Source: Mesorhizobium sp.
Lineage (GTDB): Bacteria > Pseudomonadota > Alphaproteobacteria > Rhizobiales > Rhizobiaceae
Direction of reading: 5' to 3'
Assembly: GCA_004020545.1 (NCBI GenBank)
Contig: SAQE01000056.1
Coordinates: 1-42,251 of the forward strand
Length of the DNA: 42,251 bases
Of this stretch, positions 1-8,646 are shown piece after piece. The number at the start of each line of letters is the position of its first letter. The stretch's first letter is position 1. The notes under the pieces were generated by a model, which did no database searches, had not been told where the DNA came from, and saw only the letters and a list, made by a program, of their open reading frames with translations. The position numbers and the translations under genes were made by a program.

Positions 1-221
1 TGCTGCGCAGCGCCGTCGCAAGCTGACAGGTCTCGGTCGGGCCGCGGGCCATGGAACCTTGTACCTTCCTGCGCGATTTAACGGGGTCTTGCGGGAAACG
101 ACAGGTCCAGCACTAAGATCGGAATGAACATCGATACGAGGGTTGTTGATGACTGCGATAGATTGGGCGGCCTGGCTGGCCCCCTCACTACGCCGACGCC
201 CCTGTCACTGCGAGAAAGCCC

Positions 222-719
222 ATGGTGCAGCTTCATTTCTGGCCGATTGCTCAGTGCCTCGTCTTGTTGACTCTTGCGAACGGCGTGCCCGTGATCGCCA
301 AGAAGGTGCTTGGCGACCGGCTCGCTTGGCCGATCGACGGCGGCTGGCATTTCTGGGATGGGCAACCGTTCCTCGGCAAGTCGAAGACGCTTCGTGGACT
401 CCTGCTGGCGGTCCTGGTCGCTGCTGTCGGCGGGGCCCTTGTGGGGTTCGACGCACGAACCGGAGCGCTTGTCGGTTTTGGCGCCATGGCAGGCGACATG
501 CTGTCGAGCTTTCTCAAGCGTCGGCTGCGATTGGCTTCAAGCGCTGAAGCGCCGGGGCTCGATCAGGTGCCCGAATCCCTTCTGCCCCTTATCCTTGTCA
601 GAGGCATTGTTGGCCTATCGGCTTGGGATATTCTGATTGGAGTCGGGGCCTTCTGGATTGGCGAGCTATTGGTCTCTCGTTTTCTCTACATGCTTCGCAT
701 CAGAGACAGGCCCTACTAG
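222..719 (+). CDS. CarS-like (CDP-archaeol synthase family) integral membrane protein
   Basis: This 165-residue, very hydrophobic protein resembles the CarS/DUF46 family, whose archaeal members move CTP onto an unsaturated diether lipid at the membrane; bacterial members are less well understood. The visible family features are FLGKSKTLRG near residue 50, GDMLSSFLKRR near residue 90 and a later DQ pair, set between about four or five membrane segments. The ATG follows GAGAAAGCCC, a modest ribosome site. It runs rightward and its last 54 bases overlap the 3' end of the convergent metallophosphoesterase gene. No FixK-type box lies in the 221 bases before it, where nothing else is recognisable. 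The family call is fairly safe; the bacterial substrate is unknown and CDP-lipid synthesis is only an inference. Confidence 0.7.
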   Translation: MVQLHFWPIAQCLVLLTLANGVPVIAKKVLGDRLAWPIDGGWHFWDGQPFLGKSKTLRGLLLAVLVAAVGGALVGFDARTGALVGFGAMAGDMLSSFLKRRLRLASSAEAPGLDQVPESLLPLILVRGIVGLSAWDILIGVGAFWIGELLVSRFLYMLRIRDRPY

Positions 720-1682
720 TTCCCCACGGGCAAGTTGATGGAGCGTGATCTCTGGAAGACAGTTCAGACGGACTGCGACCACACTCGAGCCCGCACCGAC
801 AGAGGTGTAGCCGAACATGCCGCGATACATCCAGGCACCGGCGCCCATCCTTCGAGGAAGCTTTGAATCCAGGGTAATTGGGATCCCTCCCGGCAGACAG
901 ATCTGGCCGCCGTGGGTGTGACCCGCGAGCAGCACGTCGAACCCGGCGTGCACCGCCTGACGATATATCTCGGGAGTGTGGGAAAGCAGGATCGAGAATG
1001 CCTCGCGCGGCACGCCGGCTGCTGCCTTTTCGATATTGTCGACCCTGAAGAAATGCGCATCGTCTATTCCGGCCAGGTAGATGCGCTCGCCACTGCGCTC
1101 GACCACCTCGAGCTCGTTCATCAGCATGCGAACGCCCATATCCTCTAGCGCTGGGACCATTCGCACAGTGTCATGGTTGCCAAGCACGCCGTATAGAGGT
1201 CCCCTCAGAGACGCTCGCACGCGCGCGACGCCATCCAAAGCCGCCTCGAAAGGGCCAAACGTCTTGGCGCGGAAGTCTCCCGTGAGGACGCAGATGTCAT
1301 AATCCAGGTCAGCGACCAGTTCGATAACCCGATCCATTGCCGGGCGGCTCATGTCGGCGTGGAGATCGCTGAGTTGCAATATCCGGAAACCTTCAAATTC
1401 GCCTGGCAGTTTCGCCGACGCGATGTGGTTGGTTCGGACCTGGACGTTGCCGGCATTGCGGCGCCCGCGCCCGTAGAGGCCGCAGACCCGAAGCACGTTG
1501 CGGATTACAGCATGGACCGAATACCAGTTTTCCAGGTGAAAGAAGTTCAGACCTTGGCCGAAGACTTGCGCCTCGTGGTCGTCTTCTATGCCCAGGCGTT
1601 GCATTGCATGGATTCGGCCAAGGCGTTCGTCCAATCTGAGGCTGATGTCAGTCATCGCGGCCCAAATCCATCGCGCAGTCAT
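666..1682 (-). CDS. Calcineurin-like metallophosphoesterase
   Basis: This 338-residue protein has the metal-binding motifs of the calcineurin-like phosphoesterase fold in order: SDLH (about 105-108), TGDFR (134-138), GNHD (168-171) and GHTHGGQ (near 256). Relatives of the YkuE/LpxG type hydrolyse phosphodiester or pyrophosphate bonds, often in lipid precursors at the inner membrane. The first 90 residues are outside the conserved domain and contain no clear signal peptide. It starts 12 bases after the cytochrome c gene, so the two are probably one transcript driven from the box at 2150-2163. An internal ATG at 1655 is a possible alternative start. Its 3' end overlaps the CarS-like gene. A lipid-linked substrate would fit that neighbour but is inference. 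Confidence 0.85.
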   Translation of the reverse strand: MTARWIWAAMTDISLRLDERLGRIHAMQRLGIEDDHEAQVFGQGLNFFHLENWYSVHAVIRNVLRVCGLYGRGRRNAGNVQVRTNHIASAKLPGEFEGFRILQLSDLHADMSRPAMDRVIELVADLDYDICVLTGDFRAKTFGPFEAALDGVARVRASLRGPLYGVLGNHDTVRMVPALEDMGVRMLMNELEVVERSGERIYLAGIDDAHFFRVDNIEKAAAGVPREAFSILLSHTPEIYRQAVHAGFDVLLAGHTHGGQICLPGGIPITLDSKLPRRMGAGAWMYRGMFGYTSVGAGSSVVAVRLNCLPEITLHQLARGELVGPVSDAKHVEKTRDQ

Positions 1683-1694
1683 TGCTGCCTGAAT

Positions 1695-2093
1695 CTAGTG
1701 CTGCAGGGTCTCGATGTAACCCGCCAGATTGTGGATGCGTTCGGTGGTTACCACCTCGCCACCGCTTGGACCGTACGTCTTGGCGTCCTCTTCAAGAAAC
1801 TGCCGACCCCAGACCGGCATCTCGCGATCGCCATGGCTCGGTATGGCGTAGCGACCGTCAATGGTGGCGAAGACCCTCGAATAGGGGAACCTGCCACCGT
1901 TGCGCTCGGACAGATGCGTCAGATCGGGCGGATGCTTGAGCAAAAAGTCGCCCAGCGGTCCGTCGCCCCTGCCGCCGACGCCGTGGCACACCGCGCATGA
2001 ATTCAGGTATTCCGCCTCGCCGTAGGACATTTCCTGAGCGGTGGCCGCGCTCATGGTCAATCCGACGCATGCCGCCATCGTCAACAGTCTCAT
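1695..2093 (-). CDS. Exported c-type cytochrome, single haem
   Basis: The 132-residue product begins with a short signal peptide ending near AATAQ (residue 20), then carries one haem attachment motif CAVCH at 33-37. MPVW near residue 92 offers a likely axial methionine. This is a class I periplasmic cytochrome c of usual size, likely to shuttle electrons between membrane complexes. It is first in a leftward pair with the metallophosphoesterase. A relaxed FixK-type box centred about 64 bp upstream suggests low-oxygen control, shared with the divergent USP gene. The specific redox partner cannot be told from sequence. Confidence 0.88.
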   Translation of the reverse strand: MRLLTMAACVGLTMSAATAQEMSYGEAEYLNSCAVCHGVGGRGDGPLGDFLLKHPPDLTHLSERNGGRFPYSRVFATIDGRYAIPSHGDREMPVWGRQFLEEDAKTYGPSGGEVVTTERIHNLAGYIETLQH

Positions 2094-2149
2094 ACCACGC
2101 TCCCATCGCTGCCCGACGAGAAACTCTAATCCATCCTACAGACCCTGCA

Positions 2150-2163
2150 TTGACGCAACGCAA
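2150..2163. promoter_or_regulatory. Relaxed FNR/FixK-type box (TTGACGCAACGCAA)
   Basis: TTGA-N6-GCAA lies midway between the divergent cytochrome c (start 2093) and USP (start 2222) genes, with its centre about 64-66 bp from both start codons. This fits the spacing of the other boxes here, but one half-site is imperfect. Confidence 0.5.
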
Positions 2164-2221
2164 TGCCGGCGTGCGCCGTCTCGTTACTGTTTACCAATCT
2201 CAATCAGTAGGAGCGGCTGCT

Positions 2222-3055
2222 ATGTCATTCAAGACGGTACTGACGATTACGGGACCGGGTATGGGCGATGGCGATCTGCAAATCGCCGCCCGCCTTTGCG
2301 AGGAGGTTGATGCCCACCTTGCCGTTCTCGTCGTGGTGCTCGCTGCGCCGCCACCCGTTGGTGAGTATGCCGCAATCGTCTCCGAAGACTGGCTGAAGGA
2401 GCGTCAGGCCGATGAAAAGCTTCTGAGGCAGAGAACAGAGGCCGTATCGGCTTTTCTTGCTGGCCAGGCGCTCTCCGCCGACATCGCCAGCGAATATCCC
2501 GAAGCCGGATGGGCCGACGAAACGATCGGACGCCGCGCACGCTATGCCGATATCACCGTCGCGGGGCCGGAAATGCTTGCCGGCAAGACGCTGAAAGGCA
2601 AAGTGATAGAGGGAGCGTTGTTTTCTTCCGGGAAGCCATTCCTGCTCCTCCCCGAGGGTTCGCGACCGACTTTGAAGCCGAAATGCGTCGTGGTTGCATG
2701 GGATGCCCGTATAGAGTCGTCGCGCGCAGTTCGCGAGTCGCTCGACATTCTGATTGGCGCCGACGAGGTGCATATCGTCGTGGTCGACCCGATCCGGAAC
2801 GAAGTGCACGGGGCGGAGCCCGGAGCCGATGTCGCGGCCTACCTTGCCCGACATGGAGCAAAAGTTACGGTCGACCGGCTGCCCAATGCGGACCATTCCA
2901 TCGCCGACGTGCTTCGCCAGCACGCGGTGGATATCGACGCCGACTTGATGGTGATGGGCGCCTACGGACATTCACGCCTGCGCGAGCGCATTCTTGGCGG
3001 TGTCACCAGATCGATTCTCGAACGACCGACACTGCCGGTCCTTCTGGCGCGATGA
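2222..3055 (+). CDS. Universal stress protein (UspA family), double-length
   Basis: This 277-residue protein belongs to the tandem or long UspA class. The N-terminal half begins FKTVLTITG. The C-terminal half ends GAYGHSRLRERILGGVTRSIL, which matches the G-x2-G-x9-G(S/T) nucleotide-binding signature of ATP-binding USPs. The start chosen is the ATG at 2222, preceded by TAGGAGC; longer upstream reading lacks USP similarity. USPs are cytoplasmic and help cells survive growth arrest and low oxygen. A relaxed FixK-type box is centred 65 bp upstream. It is a paralogue of the protein at 7053-7832, with a nearly identical terminal motif (GAYSHSRFREALFGGMTKSLL). Confidence 0.9.
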   Translation: MSFKTVLTITGPGMGDGDLQIAARLCEEVDAHLAVLVVVLAAPPPVGEYAAIVSEDWLKERQADEKLLRQRTEAVSAFLAGQALSADIASEYPEAGWADETIGRRARYADITVAGPEMLAGKTLKGKVIEGALFSSGKPFLLLPEGSRPTLKPKCVVVAWDARIESSRAVRESLDILIGADEVHIVVVDPIRNEVHGAEPGADVAAYLARHGAKVTVDRLPNADHSIADVLRQHAVDIDADLMVMGAYGHSRLRERILGGVTRSILERPTLPVLLAR

Positions 3056-3174
3056 CAAACCCACGAAAGCAGAACGGGCCCACGAATGCAGGAGGGGTCT
3101 GGTGCTTTCTGTCGCTTGGTCCCAATGCGCCGACGCTACCGCCCTGCCCGATCCATCGTCCTCCGACAGCCGCC

Positions 3175-3792
3175 TTAGATATTGCGCCAAATACGGCTGG
3201 ACTCGTTGGCGAAAAGCTCCAGACAGCGCATGAAACTGTTTCTCACGGCCTCCTCTGGAGGAGATGCTATCTTGTAGGTCCGCATTTCGCGGCGTGAGTC
3301 CGAACGCGCAAAACGCACTTCATATGTTCCGGCAAGCACTGCGTTTACGAACGCCGCGGCGAGCACCGGAGCCTGCGTCGCCGCCATGACAGTGCCGTCC
3401 TCATAAGCCTCGTAATTCAAATGATCGAGCGAGGTGAACGCGCGGGAGCTGAACGCGGCGTCCGAAATCTGCACTATTTGATATTTGTCGCTGGCCGTGA
3501 GATCGGCAGCCGCCATGAGGAAGCCGGCCACAACACCCCCATCGTATTTATTGTATCCGGCAAACGCGACGAACTTGACGGCTTCCCGAGACGGGGGATT
3601 GCTCGCGTCCAGGATGATCTCGCAAGCCTTGGTCTCCTCGGTCTCCTCGGTCCGGTTGCTGTAAGTGACTTCTGCCGGGAATATCGTCGCGCTGGCCGCC
3701 TGGTTGACGCCGGCTGAGGCCAGGATGGTCAGCCACGCAAGGAGGCGAAGCACGACGGATATGTGTTCAGTGTTTCCGCCGTTACTCCGCAT
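3175..3792 (-). CDS. Exported protein of unknown function
   Basis: I do not recognise this 205-residue protein. From the ATG at 3792 it starts with a charged stretch, then a hydrophobic signal segment (VVLRLLAWLTILAS) ending near NQAASA, so it is probably periplasmic. The mature part has one cysteine near each end (in CEIIL and RCLEL) and a mixed alpha/beta look, with no known catalytic motif. An in-frame GTG at 3861 would give a longer, unlikely N-terminus. It follows the Spy-like gene on the same strand after a 68-base gap, so it may share that gene's low-oxygen promoter. Confidence 0.6.
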   Translation of the reverse strand: MRSNGGNTEHISVVLRLLAWLTILASAGVNQAASATIFPAEVTYSNRTEETEETKACEIILDASNPPSREAVKFVAFAGYNKYDGGVVAGFLMAAADLTASDKYQIVQISDAAFSSRAFTSLDHLNYEAYEDGTVMAATQAPVLAAAFVNAVLAGTYEVRFARSDSRREMRTYKIASPPEEAVRNSFMRCLELFANESSRIWRNI

Positions 3793-3860
3793 CGATCCAT
3801 GCTCCCACGATAAATTCCGCATCGGCGTCCCGAGACGTCGGCAGCGGGGCGCAATGGGCA

Positions 3861-4418
3861 CTATCTGACCATCATTCCAGGACCGAATCCGCCCGAGCGT
3901 CCCATGCCCATGCCCATCATCGGCAAGACAATCTCGTCGGCTGCCTTCTTCTGCTTGTCGTTCAGTGTTGCGTACAGTTTTTCAACCGCCGCCCTGACTG
4001 CCTTTATCTGCGTCAGCCGAGCTTCCAGATGGGATTGTTGATAAGCAAGCCGCTCGGGCAAAGGCTTCTCAAAGAAGTCGCCCTCCCGGAATTCCTTGAT
4101 CATGCTCTGCATCAGCGCGTTATGCGTTTCGGCCGTACTGCGAATAACAGATGCCAGCTCATCCCACGACGGCTTCTGTTCATCCGTGATCTCCAGCTCC
4201 GTCTTGAGGTAGGCCAGGCGTCCGTCAATTCGATCGATCATCTCGCCTGGGTCGAAATCTCCCATCGGGCCGCCAATCCCCCACTGGCCCATCATCATCC
4301 GGCCCATGCCCCAGCGAGGCCACCAGCCGCCGTCACTGTCGTCAGCACGAGCCACCACAGGTAATGTGACAATGCTCAGCATCAGCCCCGCTGCGAAAAC
4401 ACTGCGCAAACTGCACAT
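3861..4418 (-). CDS. Spy/CpxP-like periplasmic protein, methionine-rich ends
   Basis: The 185-residue product has a signal peptide (cleavage near VVARA) followed by a helical LTxxQ/Spy-CpxP type domain, seen in LEITDEQKPSWDEL and LEARLTQIKAVRAAVEKLYATLNDKQKK. Family members are small periplasmic chaperones or metal-responsive proteins. Both flanks of the domain are rich in Met and Gly (GMGRMMMGQWGIGGPMG and MMGMGMGRSGGFGPGMM), which could bind copper or another soft metal; that is inference. The start at 4418 is preceded by GGAGTAAGGCCG. A box centred 73 bp upstream suggests FixK/FNR control. Confidence 0.8.
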   Translation of the reverse strand: MCSLRSVFAAGLMLSIVTLPVVARADDSDGGWWPRWGMGRMMMGQWGIGGPMGDFDPGEMIDRIDGRLAYLKTELEITDEQKPSWDELASVIRSTAETHNALMQSMIKEFREGDFFEKPLPERLAYQQSHLEARLTQIKAVRAAVEKLYATLNDKQKKAADEIVLPMMGMGMGRSGGFGPGMMVR

Positions 4419-4804
4419 CGGCCTTACTCCACTCAATGGTCTGAATTGTGCGGCCAACAACATCCCGAGATCGCAGCGGCGGCATTGACCTACGTCAAAA
4501 CGGCTGGTGGGGCGTGGACGGTGATAGCGCGTGCCAACATCGCCCATTTTCAGTATCTTCTGGCACGGGGATCAATCCGAAGCGGCGACAGATGATCGAA
4601 GGCTGGCTGGCCCCGGAGCGGAAGAAGCTCGCCTTCCTCGATTAGGAATCCAGTGCAATTGCTTGCGGTTAGTGCAAGGTGGATTATCCTTGTCATCGGA
4701 CAAACACGCTCACCTTCTCGACCTGTAGCGTGCGCGCGATTTTGGCAGAACGGTATTGAAGCGCCGACTTCGGCGGCGCGCTTCCTAACGCGAAAGGGAG
4801 ATCG
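4419..4804. other. Divergent promoter region between the spy-like gene and fixL
   Basis: These 386 bases hold one exact FixK-type box (4485-4498) placed for the leftward spy-like gene. A weak TTG-N8-CAA palindrome lies at 4690-4703. A small hairpin occupies 4761-4779 (GCGCCG, 7-base loop, CGGCGC) in the probable fixL leader. No protein-coding frame looks convincing. Confidence 0.5.
4485..4498. promoter_or_regulatory. FNR/FixK-type box (TTGACCTACGTCAA)
   Basis: This is an exact TTGA-N6-TCAA palindrome centred 73 bp from the ATG of the spy-like gene. If it is a class II activator site, transcription would start about 32 bases before that ATG. Confidence 0.75.
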
Positions 4805-6310
4805 ATGCCAGCGAGAGATGTCCCAGGGTTGCAAGATCGCCTGCTTCAGGCTGCTTTCTCACGCCGCTTTGAAGGCCTGAACGGATATCTGCTTGCGATG
4901 GCTGCAGTGGCCGTCGTCTTCGCCGTTCGACTTGCGTTGGGCAGTGTCCTCGGGACTAGCCTTGCCTTCATACTTTTCATTCCCGTCATCTTGATCGCGG
5001 CGATCCTGGGCGGCATCGGCCCTGGCCTTGCTGCGGTCCTTCTATCCTTTGCCTCGGCGACCTACTTTACCGGCATCGATCAAATCAGCTGGCTGCAAGC
5101 CGCCGTCTTCGGACTTGTCGGGCTCACGATTGCCTGGATGGGAGAGATGCTCCATCACGCGCGCCGTGCGCTTGACCGGGCCGAAGACCAGCTAAGGTCG
5201 CGAGAAGCGCATCTGCGCTCGATTCTGGACACTGTTCCCGACGCAACTGTCGTGATCGACGAGAAGGGGCTTATCACCTCTTTCAGCGCAGCAGCCGTTC
5301 GTCAGTTCGGCTACTCGGAGGCGGAGGTTCTGAACCGCAACGTCCGTCTTCTGATGCCAGAGCCGTATCACAGCCAGCATGACAGCTACATTCAGCGATA
5401 TCTGACGACTGGAGAGAAGCGCATTATTGGTGTGGACCGCGTGGTCGTCGGGCGCAGGAAGGATGGATCGACCTTTCCGATGAAGCTGTCTGTCGGCGAG
5501 GTGAGATCCACCGCTGGAAGGTTCTTCACCGGCTTCATCCAAGACCTGACCGAACGCGAGGAATCCGAAGCACGCCTGCAGGAACTCCAAAGCGAACTGG
5601 CCCGGCTCGCCCGCCTGAACGAACTTGGCGAAATGGCCTCGACCCTCGCGCACGAGCTCAACCAGCCCCTTTCGGCGATCGCGAACTATTCGCAGGGCTG
5701 CGTCCGCTTCCTGAAGGCTCTGGATGACAGGACGGCCGAGCCTTTAAGGGACGCGCTGGAGGAGATAGCAAAGCAGTCGCTTCGAGCCGGGGGCATTATT
5801 CGCCATCTACGCGAATTCGTCACTCGCGGCGAGACGGAGAAGTCGCCGGAAGATCTGCACAAACTGATCGAGGAGGCTGGCGCCTTGGCGCTCGTCGGCT
5901 CGCGCGAGCAAGGCGTGCGCTCGGTGTTCGAATTCGCTCAGGACACCGAGGAGGTTCTGGTCGACAGGGTGCAAATCCAGCAGGTTCTGATCAACTTGAT
6001 GCGCAATGCCATGGAGGCGATGCGCGAAAGCGCCAAACGCGAGCTGATTGTCCGCACGGCTCGCGACGACGGACATATGCTGATCGAAGTGGCTGACACT
6101 GGGCCGGGAATCTCGGACGAGATCGCTGCCAATCTGTTCCAGCCTTTCGTCACCAGCAAAGCCAGCGGGATGGGTATTGGGCTTTCAATCTCCAAGCGCA
6201 TCGTCGAGGCGCATGGTGGCGAGATAGAAGCCCACCGAAACGGGAACGGTGGGGCGACGTTCCGACTGTCCCTCCCCATAGCCGCAGAAGATGTCGCAGA
6301 TGCAAACTGA
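4805..6310 (+). CDS. fixL: Oxygen-sensing haem-PAS histidine kinase FixL
   Basis: This 501-residue sensor kinase matches FixL closely. Residues about 27-112 form several membrane helices. A PAS domain follows (about 135-250) with HDSYIQRY, placing the haem-ligand histidine near 192, and IIGVDRVV, with the regulatory arginine near 212. The kinase core has the H-box [15 protein letters not shown] (phosphorylated His near 283), an N-box ([12 protein letters not shown]), a G1 motif (VADTGPGI) and GMGIGLSI. In FixL, oxygen bound to the ferrous haem shuts off autophosphorylation; at low oxygen it phosphorylates FixJ. The ATG at 4805 follows AAAGGGAG. It overlaps fixJ by 11 bases, so the two are co-translated. 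It sits inside the group of genes its cascade probably controls. Confidence 0.95.
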   Translation: MPARDVPGLQDRLLQAAFSRRFEGLNGYLLAMAAVAVVFAVRLALGSVLGTSLAFILFIPVILIAAILGGIGPGLAAVLLSFASATYFTGIDQISWLQAAVFGLVGLTIAWMGEMLHHARRALDRAEDQLRSREAHLRSILDTVPDATVVIDEKGLITSFSAAAVRQFGYSEAEVLNRNVRLLMPEPYHSQHDSYIQRYLTTGEKRIIGVDRVVVGRRKDGSTFPMKLSVGEVRSTAGRFFTGFIQDLTEREESEARLQELQSELARLARLNELGEMASTLAHELNQPLSAIANYSQGCVRFLKALDDRTAEPLRDALEEIAKQSLRAGGIIRHLREFVTRGETEKSPEDLHKLIEEAGALALVGSREQGVRSVFEFAQDTEEVLVDRVQIQQVLINLMRNAMEAMRESAKRELIVRTARDDGHMLIEVADTGPGISDEIAANLFQPFVTSKASGMGIGLSISKRIVEAHGGEIEAHRNGNGGATFRLSLPIAAEDVADAN

Positions 6311-6926
6311 CACCTATGTGGTCCACATCGTGGACGATGAGGAGCCGGTCCGCAGATCTCTTGGCTTCCTGCTGAGTGTGATGGGGTTCAATGTGCGCGT
6401 TCACGACTCAGCGACAAGCTTCCTTGCTGCCGCCCCCGGCGCCGGCAACGCCTGTCTCGTTACCGATCTGGGCATGCCGGATATGAGCGGCGTCGAACTC
6501 TTGGAGCGGCTGAACGAAATGGGGGCAATGATGCCATCGATCGTCATCACAGGTCGCGGCGACGTACCGATGGCCGTGGCGGCAATGAGAGCTGGGGCAG
6601 TCGATTTCATCGAAAAGCCATTCGAAGATGAAGTCCTGGTCGATGCCATCAAACGCGCGGCAAGCAGCTTCGACGAAGCTGCCAAGAACGGCGACGACAT
6701 TTCAGCACTTCAGTCCCGGTTCGAGCAGTTGTCGAACCGGGAACGTGACGTCCTGTCGGGCATGATCGAGGGACTGTCGAACAAAACTATCAGCTATGAT
6801 CTCAACATCAACCCGCGAACTGTCGAGATTCATCGCGCCAACGTTATGGCAAAGATGCAGGCCAGGAACCTTCCGGAACTTGTGAGAATGGCAATCGCCA
6901 TGGATTTGCTCGATGAGCGCAAGTGA
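6300..6926 (+). CDS. fixJ: Response regulator FixJ
   Basis: This protein has a receiver domain (acidic pair in HIVDDEEP, phosphoacceptor Asp near 56 in [11 protein letters not shown], and Lys in FIEKPFED) followed by a LuxR-type helix-turn-helix ([21 protein letters not shown], then [13 protein letters not shown]). This is the FixJ layout, and the usual length of about 205 residues is met. I prefer the ATG at 6300, which has AGAAG nine bases ahead and matches the FixJ N-terminus; an ATG at 6291 has no room for a ribosome site. Phosphorylated FixJ classically activates fixK and nifA. Neither gene lies in this window, so the FixK acting on the boxes must be encoded elsewhere. Confidence 0.95.
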   Translation: MQTDTYVVHIVDDEEPVRRSLGFLLSVMGFNVRVHDSATSFLAAAPGAGNACLVTDLGMPDMSGVELLERLNEMGAMMPSIVITGRGDVPMAVAAMRAGAVDFIEKPFEDEVLVDAIKRAASSFDEAAKNGDDISALQSRFEQLSNRERDVLSGMIEGLSNKTISYDLNINPRTVEIHRANVMAKMQARNLPELVRMAIAMDLLDERK

Positions 6927-7052
6927 TTTCGGCGAATTCGCAGGCTCCTAATCACCCGCTTCGCAGTAAAAATTCTCTCTCTCTTTTTGCCGCCCATCTG
7001 GCGCAACGCAAAGGCCTGTACCAGAGGTCACCTATCAGGCATCCGACACAGT

Positions 7053-7832
7053 TCAGTGGGACACCAGCACCGGCAGCGAGAATTGCTGGAGCAGGGATTT
7101 GGTCATCCCGCCGAACAGAGCTTCGCGGAACCGAGAATGACTGTAAGCCCCGGCCACGATAAGATCTGCTTCTTCCAATGCAGGAGAGGCAAACAGCGCC
7201 TCGATCGGCGACAGATCGCCAGCGTTCGACCATCTGTCGATGTCGATCTTGATCCCATGAGCAAGCAGATGCTCACGAAGCATATCGAGGTCCTCATCCT
7301 CCCTGTCGGCCGGTGGATCGAATGCGAACGCTGTCACCTTCTGCGCGCGGGCAAGGATCGGCATTGCATCGTGCACCACGCGCGTGGCCTGAGCGCTGGG
7401 CGACCAGGCGATTACGACCTCCTTGCCGATGGGCCGCGGCTTCCAGCCTTGCGGCAGTACGATCATCGGCACCCCCGCCGTCATCAGGACCTGCTCGGGC
7501 ACCCCGGAGAGAATTCTGCCAAAGGCCTCCGGGTTGGGCTGTGTTGCGATTACCAAATCCGCATAGTGCGCATAGAAGTCCTTCCATCCCGCCGCATCCC
7601 GATCCGCGATTTTGAAGCGGACTTGCACGCCCGCGCCGTTGGCGCCGGCATGGAACGTCTCTGGGAGCGATTTCGCGCGCTCGGCCCACTCGCCCTCGAA
7701 GGCGGCGGCCGCATCGACGTCGACGCCCGTCAGCCTCGCGCCATGAACTCGCGCCAGAGAAAGGGCAAGGTCCAGCCGCGCGTTGTTGTCGGTAGAACCG
7801 TCGAGAAAGACCAGAATATCCTTGTAGCTCAT
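7053..7832 (-). CDS. Universal stress protein (UspA family), double-length
   Basis: This 259-residue USP begins YKDILVFLDGS and ends with GAYSHSRFREALFGGMTKSLL, the ATP-binding type signature, close to the tail of the USP at 2222-3055. The middle contains a second USP-like strand pattern (VVIAWSPSAQATRVVHDAMPIL). The ATG at 7832 is preceded by GTGGGAGCGAGTC. It is convergent with fixJ across a 126-base gap that holds a CT tract but no clear terminator. A box centred 80 bp upstream points to low-oxygen expression. The two USPs here are probably old duplicates. Confidence 0.9.
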   Translation of the reverse strand: MSYKDILVFLDGSTDNNARLDLALSLARVHGARLTGVDVDAAAAFEGEWAERAKSLPETFHAGANGAGVQVRFKIADRDAAGWKDFYAHYADLVIATQPNPEAFGRILSGVPEQVLMTAGVPMIVLPQGWKPRPIGKEVVIAWSPSAQATRVVHDAMPILARAQKVTAFAFDPPADREDEDLDMLREHLLAHGIKIDIDRWSNAGDLSPIEALFASPALEEADLIVAGAYSHSRFREALFGGMTKSLLQQFSLPVLVSH

Positions 7833-7904
7833 GACTCGCTCCCACTCCGCTATAGCCGCCTCAGCAGGCACCCGGCATTGAACCGCCAGACTCGCGGAAG
7901 TGCT

Positions 7905-7918
7905 TTGAGTTGGATCAA
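7905..7918. promoter_or_regulatory. FNR/FixK-type box (TTGAGTTGGATCAA)
   Basis: TTGA-N6-TCAA is centred 80 bp upstream of the USP start at 7832, in the 112-base gap after the hydrolase gene. The fifth base of the left half is G rather than T or C, so it is slightly weaker than the others. Confidence 0.65.
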
Positions 7919-7944
7919 ACCGCTACATCAGCCCATCCGAGCGG

Positions 7945-8613
7945 CTACTTCAGGTAGGTACTGAACCAGCCCGCTGCTTCAGCGACCACGCTGTCGAGGG
8001 CTCCAGGTTCGGAAAACAGATGTGTCGCGCCGGGGATGACCTTCAGCGCCTTTGGACAGTTCAGCCTGGACAGCGCTGCCTCGTTCAGCAGCAGCACCTC
8101 TCGATCATGCCCGCCGACGATGAGCAGCGTGGGGGCGCGGATGGTTTCGAGCGCCTTCTTTGCCAGATCGGGCCGACCGCCACGGGAGACCACTGCTGCA
8201 ACCGCGCTCCCGAACCGTGCGGCGACGACGAGCGCTGCAGCAGCCCCGGTGCTCGCACCGAACAGACCAAGCGGCAGATGCGCCAGACGATCCTGTGCGG
8301 CCCTCCAGTCAATCGCCGCAGCCAGTCTGTCGGCCAGAAGCGGGATGTCGAAAACGTTTCGCCTGTCGGCCTCTTCCTCGTCCCGGAGCAGATCGAAGAG
8401 GAGCGTCGCGAACCCTGCCCTGTTCAGCCCCTCGGCGACATAGGCGTTTCGCGGACTGGAAAGGTTCGACCCGCTGCCGTGTGCAAAGACGACAAGACCG
8501 CGGCACTCTTGCGGAACACGCAGGAAGCCTGGAAGCCCAAGCGGTGGAATAGCTACGCCGGTGGCGAAACCGTCATTGTCCGATGTCTGCGCTTGCATGC
8601 CGCCACTGAACAT
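7945..8613 (-). CDS. Alpha/beta hydrolase (dienelactone hydrolase-like)
   Basis: From the ATG at 8613 this is 222 residues. It shows the oxyanion region AHGSGS (about 44-49), a nucleophile elbow GASTGA (Ser near 121), an acid Asp near 170 in VGGHD and a His near 198 in GATHLF, a full serine-hydrolase triad. Related domains occur fused behind a phosphoribosyltransferase; here the hydrolase stands alone. The reading frame continues upstream, but an exact FixK-type box covers 8633-8646, so the start must be inside. ATG 8613 has AAGGGG ahead of it; ATG 8598 is the alternative. The substrate is unknown. It lies 112 bases from the next USP gene on the same strand. Confidence 0.83.
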   Translation of the reverse strand: MFSGGMQAQTSDNDGFATGVAIPPLGLPGFLRVPQECRGLVVFAHGSGSNLSSPRNAYVAEGLNRAGFATLLFDLLRDEEEADRRNVFDIPLLADRLAAAIDWRAAQDRLAHLPLGLFGASTGAAAALVVAARFGSAVAAVVSRGGRPDLAKKALETIRAPTLLIVGGHDREVLLLNEAALSRLNCPKALKVIPGATHLFSEPGALDSVVAEAAGWFSTYLK

Positions 8614-8632
8614 GCCCGCAACCCCTTTTGCA

Positions 8633-8646
8633 TTGACCGCTATCAA
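8633..8646. promoter_or_regulatory. FNR/FixK-type box (TTGACCGCTATCAA)
   Basis: An exact TTGA-N6-TCAA palindrome is centred only 27 bp from the hydrolase ATG at 8613, or 42 bp from the ATG at 8598. That is closer than the other boxes, so it either sets a very short or absent leader or works differently. Confidence 0.6.

Noticed and set aside
4690-4703. TTG-N8-CAA palindrome before fixL as an oxygen-regulator site
   Set aside because: Only the outer three bases match; TTGT/ACAA is not a FixK half-site and the motif is frequent by chance.
4761-4779. Small hairpin in the fixL leader as a riboswitch or thermometer
   Set aside because: The stem is six base pairs and does not cover the ribosome site; no known riboswitch pattern is visible.
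6970-6986. CT-rich tract after fixJ as a terminator or slippage site
   Set aside because: No stem precedes it and it lies in non-coding DNA, so neither role is supported.
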